From positions 1-64,000 of the forward strand of contig JBEKCS010000006.1 of the NCBI GenBank assembly GCA_050014755.1: a stretch of DNA of 64,000 nucleotides, written 5' to 3'. Both the position numbers and the translations under genes were made by a program. The stretch comes from Bog-756 sp050014755 (GTDB lineage Bacteria > Actinomycetota > Acidimicrobiia > Acidimicrobiales > RAAP-2). The notes below the pieces were generated by a model that saw nothing but the letters and a program-made list of their open reading frames with translations, had not been told where the DNA came from and searched no databases. Below are positions 17,579 to 24,694 of this stretch, piece by piece (positions within the stretch are counted from its first letter, which is position 1; each line of letters starts with the position of its first letter).

Positions 17579-18409
17579 TCAGCTCGCCTTACGGACGTTG
17601 ACGTCAGACTCCGAGACGTCCGCGTCGGTCGAACCACGGGGGTCGTCGAGTGCGGCCGTGCGCCGGCCCGGGTCTGCGTACAGGGCACCAGCGCCCACCA
17701 GCGTGAGCCCGGTCGCCGAGGGACGAACGGAGTCGTCGGAATCGACGTCGACGGTGACCGTGGCGCGGGCAGCGGCGTCGGTCTCCGCCCGTCCCACCAG
17801 CTCGGCCAGGTGGGCGAGGGAGTCGGCCGTCCCCTCGCCGATCCGACAGCCGCTCGTCCCGTCGACCACGACGAAGAAAGGCGATCCGGGTACCTCGTAG
17901 TCGGTCCAGGCATCACCCGACATCACGACGGACAGGCCCTGCGAGGCCAGTCCGGCGACCTGCTCGGGGATCTCGCGGTCGGGCCCCTCGGTCACGACCA
18001 CCAACCGGGTCCCGTGGGGTAGCCCGAGCCGGTCCTGGTCGCGGAAGGACTCCCAGAACCGGGCGCACGACGAGCTGTCCGTCGACAGGAACGCCAGCAC
18101 GGTGAGCCCGCGGGAGCCGGCCGGGGCCACGGCGAGCGCGTCGCCCTCGGGCGTTACGCCGGCGACGGTCGGCACCGACGTCGAGTCCCCGCCGGCATGC
18201 AGGCGGGGTCCCGTGACGGACGGCACCATGTCCGGTTGGCCGTCGGGAGCGTCGAGGCGTTCGTGGTCCGGATCCTCCGCCGACCCGCCGATGCCGACAC
18301 CGAGGTCGTGGAGGGCCTCCATGATGTGGGCGTGGCTGCGGAGCAGTCCGACCACCAGCACGCCGAGCAGGACCACGGCCACACCGAGAACGACTGTGAG
18401 AGCGACCAT
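17579..18409 (-). CDS. membrane-anchored thioredoxin-fold protein
   Basis: This 276-residue protein starts at ATG 18409, 6 bases after a strong AGGAGG. One N-terminal membrane helix (VALTVVLGVAVVLLGVLVVG) is followed by a linker and a TlpA/MauD-like thioredoxin fold. The active-site turn reads FLSTDSSSCARF, so only the second Cys of the usual CxxC pair is present, and PGSPFFVVVDG carries the cis-Pro loop. A single Cys suggests a non-oxidase role. The gene at 17088 follows 2 bases later. MauD-like proteins mature secreted redox enzymes, but no such enzyme is adjacent. Confidence 0.75.
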   Translation of the reverse strand: MVALTVVLGVAVVLLGVLVVGLLRSHAHIMEALHDLGVGIGGSAEDPDHERLDAPDGQPDMVPSVTGPRLHAGGDSTSVPTVAGVTPEGDALAVAPAGSRGLTVLAFLSTDSSSCARFWESFRDQDRLGLPHGTRLVVVTEGPDREIPEQVAGLASQGLSVVMSGDAWTDYEVPGSPFFVVVDGTSGCRIGEGTADSLAHLAELVGRAETDAAARATVTVDVDSDDSVRPSATGLTLVGAGALYADPGRRTAALDDPRGSTDADVSESDVNVRKAS

Positions 18410-18621
18410 GGGTACCTCCTCATGCCTGATACGCAAGGCGGTGACGTCCACCGTCACGCGCTCGCCGCGCGCCTCCACTTTACGGACGACAGGCCCTGAA
18501 GTGGTGGAACCTGGATCGAAGGTACGGCATGTCCCCGTGGCCGGAACCTCGGCGCCGGGGTGATCAGGGCCTATGCTCTCCGGAACGGTGGGCGGACCGA
18601 CCCGGACAGCGGGAGGCATGC

Positions 18622-19002
18622 ATGGGCTTGAGCATCGAGTCGGTCACGATCGACGCAGTGGACCCGATCGTCGTGGCAGCGTTCTGGGGTGCCGCCCTGG
18701 GTTGGGTCCAGCGTCAGGACGAGGACGGCGACATCTGGATCGAGCCCGACGAGGACAATCCCGAATTCGGCAGGACCCGGCCCCTCCTGATCGTGCGCGT
18801 GCCCGAGGTGAAGCTGGGCAAGAACCGCATCCACCTCGACCTGGTCCCCGACGACCACGAGAGCGAGGTGGAGCGTCTCGAGGCGCTCGGGGCCACCCGG
18901 CCGTCGATCGGCCAGACCGGCAACGAGTCGTGGGTGGTGCTGGCCGACCCCGAGGGGAACGAGTTCTGCGTGTTGGCCGAGTCCGACGGGTCCGAGGAGT
19001 GA
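18622..19002 (+). CDS. VOC-family (glyoxalase-like) protein
   Basis: This 126-residue protein starts at ATG 18622 with GGGAGG 5 bases upstream. It has the glyoxalase-like pattern of recent actinobacterial VOC proteins: ESVTIDAVDPIVVAAFWGAA, then KNRIHLDLVPDDHE and the final VVLADPEGNEFCVL. These proteins fold as paired beta-alpha-beta-beta-beta units and often bind a metal, here with Asp, His and Glu candidates. It is divergent from the Trx-fold gene and convergent with the SDR at 19028. The substrate is unknown. Confidence 0.9.
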   Translation: MGLSIESVTIDAVDPIVVAAFWGAALGWVQRQDEDGDIWIEPDEDNPEFGRTRPLLIVRVPEVKLGKNRIHLDLVPDDHESEVERLEALGATRPSIGQTGNESWVVLADPEGNEFCVLAESDGSEE

Positions 19003-19027
19003 CGGCCCGCCCGCACACGAACGAGGC

Positions 19028-19948
19028 CTAACCGGCCGCCTCGGCCTCGGCAGCCGCCTTGGCCTCGGCTGCCTTCCGGTAGGCCTCGAGCTGGTCGAGC
19101 AGGGGCATGCGCTCCTGGCCCACCGTCGAGTCGAGGCGTTCGGCGATCTGCTCGGGGGTCCATCGGCCGTCCGCGTACATGGCCCGCACCTCGCGGGGCT
19201 GGTTCCACACCGCGATCTTCGGGCCGACCGACGTGTACACCTGCCCGGTCACGTGCCGGGCCCGGTCGGACAGCAGGTAGACGACCATCGGGGCCACGTC
19301 CTCCGGGTCGCCCATCTCGGCGAGGTCCATCGGCACGTTGGCCGACATCCGGGTCCGGGCCACCGGGGCGATGGCGTTGGCCGTGATGCCGTAGCGGCTG
19401 AGGCCGGCCGCCGCGGAGCGTACCAGCGACACGATGCCGCCCTTGGCCGCCGCGTAGTTGGCCTGGGCCACGCTACCGGCGAAGGCGCCCGACGTGAAGG
19501 CGACCAGTGAGCCACCCCCCTCCTGCTTGCGCATGATCGCCGACGCAGCACGGAACACGGTGAAGTGGCCTTTCAGATGGGTCTCGATGACCGCGTCCCA
19601 CTCGTCCTCGGCCATGTTGAAGAGCATCCGCTCCCGCAGGATCCCGGCCACCGCCACCACGCCGTCGATGCGGCCCCAGCGCTCGACACCGGTGCCCACG
19701 ATCCTCTCCCCGCCGGCCAGGGTGGTCACGCTCTCGGCCACGGCGACGGCTTCGCCGCCGGCCGCCTCTATCTCGGCGACCACCGCATCGGCCACCTCGC
19801 TCGTCGGGTCCTCACCGGCCATCGACACACCGATGTCGGCCACGACCACCCGAGCCCCTTCGGCCGCGGCAGCCAGGGCGACGGCCCGGCCGATCCCTCC
19901 ACCGGCGCCGGTGATGGCCACGACCTTGCCGTCCAGGAATGCAGTCAT
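19028..19948 (-). CDS. SDR, likely 3-hydroxyacyl-CoA/steroid dehydrogenase
   Basis: This 306-residue SDR has VVAITGAGGGIGRAVALAAA, the VVADIG segment, Ser in VAFTSGAFAGSV and Tyr/Lys in YAAAKGGIVSLV. A C-terminal tail of about 60 residues (WNQPREVRAMYADGRWTPEQ) resembles the tail of SDRs linked to mycobacterial cholesterol side-chain oxidation. It is divergent from the acyl-CoA synthetase gene, with a KstR-like box between, which supports a role in oxidising side-chain hydroxyacyl-CoAs. The assignment to that pathway is inferred. Confidence 0.92.
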   Translation of the reverse strand: MTAFLDGKVVAITGAGGGIGRAVALAAAAEGARVVVADIGVSMAGEDPTSEVADAVVAEIEAAGGEAVAVAESVTTLAGGERIVGTGVERWGRIDGVVAVAGILRERMLFNMAEDEWDAVIETHLKGHFTVFRAASAIMRKQEGGGSLVAFTSGAFAGSVAQANYAAAKGGIVSLVRSAAAGLSRYGITANAIAPVARTRMSANVPMDLAEMGDPEDVAPMVVYLLSDRARHVTGQVYTSVGPKIAVWNQPREVRAMYADGRWTPEQIAERLDSTVGQERMPLLDQLEAYRKAAEAKAAAEAEAAG

Positions 19949-20130
19949 TGCGCGTTGCTCCTCATGTCATCGTCTCGGAATGTCATCGTCTCGGACACTG
20001 ATGGCCGGCCCGCACCGGTCGGCACCCGAGTCCGTGCTCGTCGTCGCCGGGGTCGGCCCGACGGTCGACCGGTCCCGCAGCAGGCATCGCAGGGCTGCGC
20101 GCACCGTCCACGGGAAGGTTGACCGTCTAC

Positions 20131-20144
20131 TGGAACCTGTTCTA
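20131..20144 (+). promoter_or_regulatory. KstR-like box in the acyl-CoA synthetase promoter
   Basis: TGGAACCTGTTCTA fits the KstR consensus TnnAACnnGTTnnA exactly. It lies inside a promoter with -35 TTGACC (20119-20124), an 18-base spacer and -10-like TAGCGT (20143-20148); the last TA of the box is the start of the -10. The rest of this 338-base gap (19949-20286) between SDR and synthetase holds no gene that I can see. Confidence 0.65.
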
Positions 20145-20286
20145 GCGTCCCCAACGGGTGAGCGCCACCCCGCTCCCCGCCGTCGGTCGCCCCGTCCCAC
20201 GGGTCCCGGTGCGGCGGAGGCCCGGATGCGGTGGCGCCGCCACAGGGACGACACCGGGCTACGACGACACGGGGGAATGCGACGAC

Positions 20287-21837
20287 ATGGGCGATCTCGG
20301 CTTTTGGGCACTGGCGCACGAGGATCCTGAGCACCTGGCGCTGGTGGCGCCCGACGGGACCGAGTACACCGCCGGTGAGCTCCTCGGGCGGGCCAACCAG
20401 GTGGTGCACGGCCTCCGGGGGCTCAACCTGCAGCCGGGAGACGTGGTGGCCACCCTCCTGCCCAACTGCGTGGAGATGTTCGAGCTCTACGCGGCTGCCC
20501 TGCAGGCCGGCTGGTACCTCGTGCCGATCAACCACCACCTCATCGGCCCCGAGGTCGCCTACATCCTCGCCGACTCGGGGGCCAAGGCCTTCGTGGCCCA
20601 CGAGCGCTTCGCCGATGTCGCTCTCGATGCCGCCGAGGAGGCCGAGCTCCCATCGTCCATCTGCTTCGCCGTCGGCGACATCCCCGGATTCGGCTCCTTC
20701 GCCCGGATGCGCGGCTCCCAGCCCACCACCGATCCCGAGGGTCGCACCATCGGCGACGTCATGAACTACACGTCGGGCACCACGGGCAACCCCAAGGGCG
20801 TCTTTCGACCCCTCAGCGGGCTCAGCCCCGAAGAGGCCGCACTCAGCCAGTCGGGGATCCTCTTCCTGTTCAGCATCCAGCCCCAGGACGACAACGTCCA
20901 CATCGTCGGATCGCCGCTCTACCACACGGCCGTCCTGCGCTTCTCGGGAGCCTCGATCCACCTGGGCCACACCATCGTGCTCATGGACAAGTGGCTTCCC
21001 GAGGAGATGCTGCGGCTCATCGAGCAGTACCGGGTGACGACCTCGCACATGGTGCCCACCCAGTTCCACCGCCTCCTGGCCCTGCCGGAGGACACCCGTG
21101 CGCGCTACGACGTGTCCTCGCTGCGGCACATGATCCACGCCGCCGCCCCGTGCCCGGTCGATGTGAAGCACCGGATGATCGCCTGGTGGGGCGACGCCAT
21201 CGACGAGTACTACGCGGCTTCCGAGGGCGGTGGCACGCTGGTCACCGCCCAGGAGTGGCTGACCAAGCCCGGGACCGTCGGGAAGGCGTGGCCGATCTCC
21301 GAGATCGCCATCTTCGACGACGAGGGCAACAAGGTCGAGGAGCCCAACGTAATCGGCACCGTCTACATGTCGATGCAGACCGGCGACTTCGAGTACCACA
21401 AGGACGAGCAGAAGACGAAGAGCAACCGCATCGGCAAGTACTTCACCGTGGGCGACGTCGGCCTGATCGACGAGGACGGCTTCTTGTTCCTGCGGGACCG
21501 CAAGATCGACATGATCATCTCGGGCGGGGCCAACATCTACCCGGCCGAGATCGAGAACGTGCTCCTCGGGTTCCCGAAGGTGGGCGACGTGGCCGTCTTC
21601 GGCATCCCCCACGATGACTGGGGCGAGGAGATCAAGGCGGTCGTCGAACCCGCCGAGGGTGTCGAGCCGACCGACGAGTTGGCGGCCGAGATCCTCGAGT
21701 ACTGCTCGACCCGGTTGGCCAAGTTCAAGACGCCGAAGTCGATCGACTTCACCGATTCGATGCCCCGCGACCCCAACGGCAAGCTCTACAAGCGCAAGTT
21801 ACGCGACCCGTACTGGGAGGGGCGCGACAAGATCTGA
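20287..21837 (+). CDS. acyl-CoA synthetase (FadD-like AMP-forming ligase)
   Basis: This 516-residue ANL-superfamily ligase activates a carboxylic acid to acyl-AMP and then acyl-CoA. The P-loop is NYTSGTTGNPKGV, the adenylate motif is EYYAASEGGG, and the hinge and C-terminal part include FTVGDVGLIDEDGFLFLRDR and SGGANIYPAEIE, with the catalytic Lys in NGKLYKRKLR. ATG 20287 follows GGGGGA. Its promoter carries a KstR-like box, so a steroid side chain or ring fragment is a plausible substrate. It differs from FadD17 and FadD19, so I give no symbol. Confidence 0.93.
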   Translation: MGDLGFWALAHEDPEHLALVAPDGTEYTAGELLGRANQVVHGLRGLNLQPGDVVATLLPNCVEMFELYAAALQAGWYLVPINHHLIGPEVAYILADSGAKAFVAHERFADVALDAAEEAELPSSICFAVGDIPGFGSFARMRGSQPTTDPEGRTIGDVMNYTSGTTGNPKGVFRPLSGLSPEEAALSQSGILFLFSIQPQDDNVHIVGSPLYHTAVLRFSGASIHLGHTIVLMDKWLPEEMLRLIEQYRVTTSHMVPTQFHRLLALPEDTRARYDVSSLRHMIHAAAPCPVDVKHRMIAWWGDAIDEYYAASEGGGTLVTAQEWLTKPGTVGKAWPISEIAIFDDEGNKVEEPNVIGTVYMSMQTGDFEYHKDEQKTKSNRIGKYFTVGDVGLIDEDGFLFLRDRKIDMIISGGANIYPAEIENVLLGFPKVGDVAVFGIPHDDWGEEIKAVVEPAEGVEPTDELAAEILEYCSTRLAKFKTPKSIDFTDSMPRDPNGKLYKRKLRDPYWEGRDKI

Positions 21838-21844
21838 GCCGATC

Positions 21845-21859
21845 GCCGGCACCGCCGGC
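21845..21859. terminator. possible hairpin terminator
   Basis: GCCGGC-acc-GCCGGC sits between the convergent acyl-CoA synthetase and small membrane protein genes. The stem is short and there is no T-run, so this rests mostly on position. Confidence 0.35.
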
Positions 21860-21877
21860 CGGCCGGTGGGAGCTCGC

Positions 21878-22063
21878 TCAGAGGACGCTTACCAGCAGGA
21901 GCAGGACGAGCCCCACCACGACGACGCCGACGACCAGGAGGCGCCATGGCTGCTGTCGCCGGGGAAACGCCCCCTCGTCGAAGTCGGCGTAACCGTCGTC
22001 TCCCCAGTCCCACGTGTCGGGATCGTCCGGGTCGGGCGGCGCTGGACCCACTGGCGTCGGCAT
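21878..22063 (-). CDS. small C-tail membrane protein (61 aa)
   Basis: This 61-residue protein starts at ATG 22063. The N-terminal half is acidic and proline-rich (PDPDDPDTWDWGDDGYADFD); the C-terminal end is one hydrophobic helix (LLVVGVVVVGLVLLLLVSVL) that would anchor it in the membrane. It has no recognised family. The 16-bp repeat array begins 40 bases upstream of its start and could be part of its control region. It may be a real but poorly conserved gene. Confidence 0.6.
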   Translation of the reverse strand: MPTPVGPAPPDPDDPDTWDWGDDGYADFDEGAFPRRQQPWRLLVVGVVVVGLVLLLLVSVL

Positions 22064-22102
22064 CCACCAAGTGTACGTACCAGCCGGGACACACGAGTTG
22101 TC

Positions 22103-22193
22103 CGATCGGACGGCAACCCGATCGGACGGCAACCCGATCGGACGGCAACCCGATCGGACGGCAACCCGATCGGACGGCAACCCGATCGGACGG
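22103..22193. repeat. tandem array of a 16-bp repeat (5.7 copies)
   Basis: CGATCGGACGGCAACC is repeated without change in five full units and a partial sixth of 11 bases. Each unit starts with the palindrome CGATCG. The array lies between the stop of the GNAT gene and the start of the small membrane protein gene. The period is not a multiple of 3, so it is not a coding repeat, and there are no spacers, so it is not CRISPR. Confidence 0.95.
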
Positions 22194-22197
22194 TCCG

Positions 22198-22821
22198 TCA
22201 GGTCTCGGGGACCCTCGGCTCGCGCCACATCCGCCACATCTCCGGGCTTCCCGACCGGGACCGGATGTGGTCGATCACCTCGAAGCCGAATCGGGCGTAG
22301 AGCGGCACGTTCCGCTCCTTCGACGACTCGAGATAGGCGGGCTCACCCAGTTCGTCGATGTGGGCGAGCCTCGACCGCAGTAGTGCCGATCCGATGCCCT
22401 GCCCCTGGCGCTCCGGCGACGTCCCCAGTGTGAGGAGGTACCAGTGGGGCTCGGCCGGGTGCAGCGCCTCCACCGAGAAGAGCAGGCGCAGGGCCCGGTG
22501 GGTCCGGGTGCTGACCAGGTACGGCGCAGTGGGCAGCAGCTGAAGGAGCTCGAGCACCTCGTGGCGCGCCCTGTCCGGCGGCCCCCACAACGCCGCCCCG
22601 CTGTAGTCCTCGGTCGTGTACACGTGACCGTTCGGGACGTACTGGTGGCGCAACTGGGAGGTGAAGAACGAGTGCAATCCCCGGTGACGGCGCCGTCGCC
22701 CGGCGAACATGAAGTTGGAGACGGGATCGTCGTCGAACGCGCGCACCAGCATCTTCGCGATCGCCGGGATGTCCGCCGGTGTGGCCGGGCGGACGACCGG
22801 TTCGGTGCCTCGAGCAGTCAC
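22198..22821 (-). CDS. GNAT-family N-acetyltransferase
   Basis: This 207-residue acetyltransferase starts at GTG 22821. The acetyl-CoA site is LGTSPERQGQGIGSALLRS (R/Q-x-x-G-x-G/A pattern). VVRPATPADIPAIAKMLVRA is the usual first strand and helix, and YLESSKERNVPLYARFGFEV is the C-terminal GNAT signature. The acceptor is unknown. It ends 5 bases after the 16-bp repeat array and looks like a single gene. Confidence 0.9.
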   Translation of the reverse strand: MTARGTEPVVRPATPADIPAIAKMLVRAFDDDPVSNFMFAGRRRRHRGLHSFFTSQLRHQYVPNGHVYTTEDYSGAALWGPPDRARHEVLELLQLLPTAPYLVSTRTHRALRLLFSVEALHPAEPHWYLLTLGTSPERQGQGIGSALLRSRLAHIDELGEPAYLESSKERNVPLYARFGFEVIDHIRSRSGSPEMWRMWREPRVPET

Positions 22822-22923
22822 CGCGGGATGCTAACACCGGACTGATTTCGGCGGTCGGGGGCTCCGGTCGTCCCGACGGAGGCCGCTCGACGGGCTCGTC
22901 GATCGATGCCTCGGGACCGCCGG

Positions 22924-23715
22924 TCAGACTCCGTCGCCGGGGGGCGTGGGGGAAGAACCGGCGGCACCGGTCCCGCCGGCCTTCTCGAACGTGGCCACAC
23001 CCTCGCGCATGGCCGCGAGGAGCCCGTCGTCGGGCCCGCTGGCGTTCCGTTCGGCGATGGCCAGCATGCGGCTGGGGATCACCTCGATGAACAGCCCCTC
23101 GGCCTCGGCGGTCATCACGTCTCCGTGGTACATCCCTCCCCAGGTGCGGATCTTGCGCCCGCTCTGCTCGAGGAAGCGGGCCTCGAGGCGGATGTCGGAC
23201 CGGAGTGGCGTGGGCTGTCGGTAGCGCACGGTCAGCGTCCCGGTCATCCCCGGGCTGCCGGCCACGATGTTGGCTGCTCCGAGGATCTCGTCGAACGCCG
23301 CCGCGATCACGCCCCCGTGGACGCAGTTCGGCGGCCCTTCGTAGGAATAGTCGAACCAGGCCGAGCCGTGGATCTCCGGTGGCCCCCCGTCGGCACCGTC
23401 GACGACCTCGAGCACCAGGGGAGGGGCGACCGGGTTGAGGATCCCGGCGACCGGGCTGGTCGGGAAGTACTCGACGGTGGGCCGGCCGGCATCGGGCGGT
23501 TGGCGGGTGCGACGCACGGTGCCGGCTTCCGCGGAAAGGTCGGCGACCAGCCGCTCCACCGTCTCGGCCGCGGCGACCAGCGCGTCGTCGGTGGGCATGC
23601 CGCTGACCGTGAGGTTGATCAACGGGCGCAGGGCGTCAGCCAGCCGGAGCCGGGCCGCATCCGGATGGCCCTCGGGGATCAGGCCTAAGGGTCTGCCCCC
23701 CGAACCGTCGCTCAC
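22924..23715 (-). CDS. PaaI-like hotdog thioesterase
   Basis: This 263-residue protein has a helical N-terminal half and a C-terminal hotdog domain with EGPPNCVHGGVIAAAFDEIL (Asn and His-Gly-Gly at the active site) and LTVRYRQPTPLRSD. The GTG at 23715 overlaps the hydratase stop by 4 bases (GTGA), so the two genes are translationally coupled. It may release CoA from stalled intermediates or act as a hydratase-like partner. Its link to the EchA19-like gene puts it under the same KstR-like box. Confidence 0.85.
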   Translation of the reverse strand: MSDGSGGRPLGLIPEGHPDAARLRLADALRPLINLTVSGMPTDDALVAAAETVERLVADLSAEAGTVRRTRQPPDAGRPTVEYFPTSPVAGILNPVAPPLVLEVVDGADGGPPEIHGSAWFDYSYEGPPNCVHGGVIAAAFDEILGAANIVAGSPGMTGTLTVRYRQPTPLRSDIRLEARFLEQSGRKIRTWGGMYHGDVMTAEAEGLFIEVIPSRMLAIAERNASGPDDGLLAAMREGVATFEKAGGTGAAGSSPTPPGDGV

Positions 23716-24506
23716 TTGCGGCGGTAGACGGGCGGGCGCTTCTCGGCAAACGCCTTCTGGCCCTCTGCCGCGTCCTCGGTGGCGAAGATCGGCCAGCCGA
23801 ACTCGAGCTCCATCTTGAGGGCCTCCTCCTCGGGGATCCCTTCGGTCGCCTTCACCGACGCCTTGATGGCCTCGACGGCGAGCGGGCCGTTGGCCCCGAT
23901 GACTTCGGCGATGCCGAGCGCGGCCTCGAGCGCGGTGCCGTCGGGGACCACCCTCCCGATGAGCCCGATCTCCTTGGCCTCCTGGGCGGAGACCTCACGT
24001 GCGGTGAGCAGGAGGTCCATGGCCACCGTGAACGGGATCTGACGGCGCAGGCGCACCGTCGAGCCACCGAGCGGGAACAGCCCGCGCCTGGCCTCGAATA
24101 CGCCGAACTTGGCGCCCTCTCCGGCCACCCGGATGTCGGTGGCCTGCAGGATCTCCGTCCCGCCGGCCACGGCCCAGCCCTCGACGGCGGCGATCAGCGG
24201 CTTCTTCAACGAGTAATGGCGAAGCAGTGCCTTCCAGTGGAGATCCGGGTCCTCGGCCATGCGCGCCGCAACATCCTCGTTGCCCGGCCCGGACATCGAC
24301 TTGAGGTCCATGCCGGCGCAGAAGGTCCCGCCCGCTCCGGTCAGGATGGCGCAGCGGATGTCGTCGTTGGAGTCGATCTCCACCCAGGCATCGGCCATGC
24401 CGACCAGCATCGGTCCGGACAGGGCGTTCTTCGCCTCGGGGCGGTTCATGGTCACGACGGCGGTCGCGCCGATCACCTCGTAGCTCAGGTGTTCGGTCTC
24501 GATCAT
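23712..24506 (-). CDS. enoyl-CoA hydratase, EchA19-like
   Basis: This 264-residue crotonase has IRCAILTGAGGTFCAGMDLK, KPLIAAVEGWAVAGGTEILQ, ATDIRVAGEGAKFGVFEARR and VRLRRQIPFTVAMDLLLTAR. Segment by segment this is close to mycobacterial EchA19, the cholesterol side-chain enoyl-CoA hydratase, as I remember it. The oxyanion hole is built by Ala-Gly-Met-Asp and Ala-Gly-Gly; the catalytic Glu is in GGTEILQ. It heads a two-gene operon with the thioesterase, and a KstR-like box overlaps its -10. It would hydrate a steroid side-chain enoyl-CoA. Confidence 0.93.
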   Translation of the reverse strand: MIETEHLSYEVIGATAVVTMNRPEAKNALSGPMLVGMADAWVEIDSNDDIRCAILTGAGGTFCAGMDLKSMSGPGNEDVAARMAEDPDLHWKALLRHYSLKKPLIAAVEGWAVAGGTEILQATDIRVAGEGAKFGVFEARRGLFPLGGSTVRLRRQIPFTVAMDLLLTAREVSAQEAKEIGLIGRVVPDGTALEAALGIAEVIGANGPLAVEAIKASVKATEGIPEEEALKMELEFGWPIFATEDAAEGQKAFAEKRPPVYRRK

Positions 24507-24612
24507 GGTGCTGCTCCCTTCGGGGCCGGCCCGCTCGGGTCGGGCCCCCTCGTGCGCCGGAGCGCTGAACGGCTGACGTACGCGTCCCCGGTTCCCGGCG
24601 GCGCACAGAATC

Positions 24613-24626
24613 TAGAACACATTCTA
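24613..24626 (-). promoter_or_regulatory. KstR-like box in the enoyl-CoA hydratase promoter
   Basis: TAGAACACATTCTA is one base off TnnAACnnGTTnnA (ATT instead of GTT). On the minus strand it is followed by GATT, so that the box's last TA begins a -10-like TAGATT (24614-24609). This is the same box-to-promoter spacing as at 20131 and 28277. Confidence 0.6.
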
Positions 24627-24694
24627 CTTTCCGCGTCAGGGTCAGTGGACCCAAGGGTCTGAAGTGTCCGGGGACCCGCACCCCGCCGAAGCGC

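Noticed and set aside
18421..18621. An additional gene in the divergent gap before the VOC gene
   Set aside because: Open frames there extend the VOC gene without homology; the VOC start with GGGAGG is preferred.
22103..22193. A CRISPR array
   Set aside because: The units are directly joined with no spacers, and there are no cas genes.
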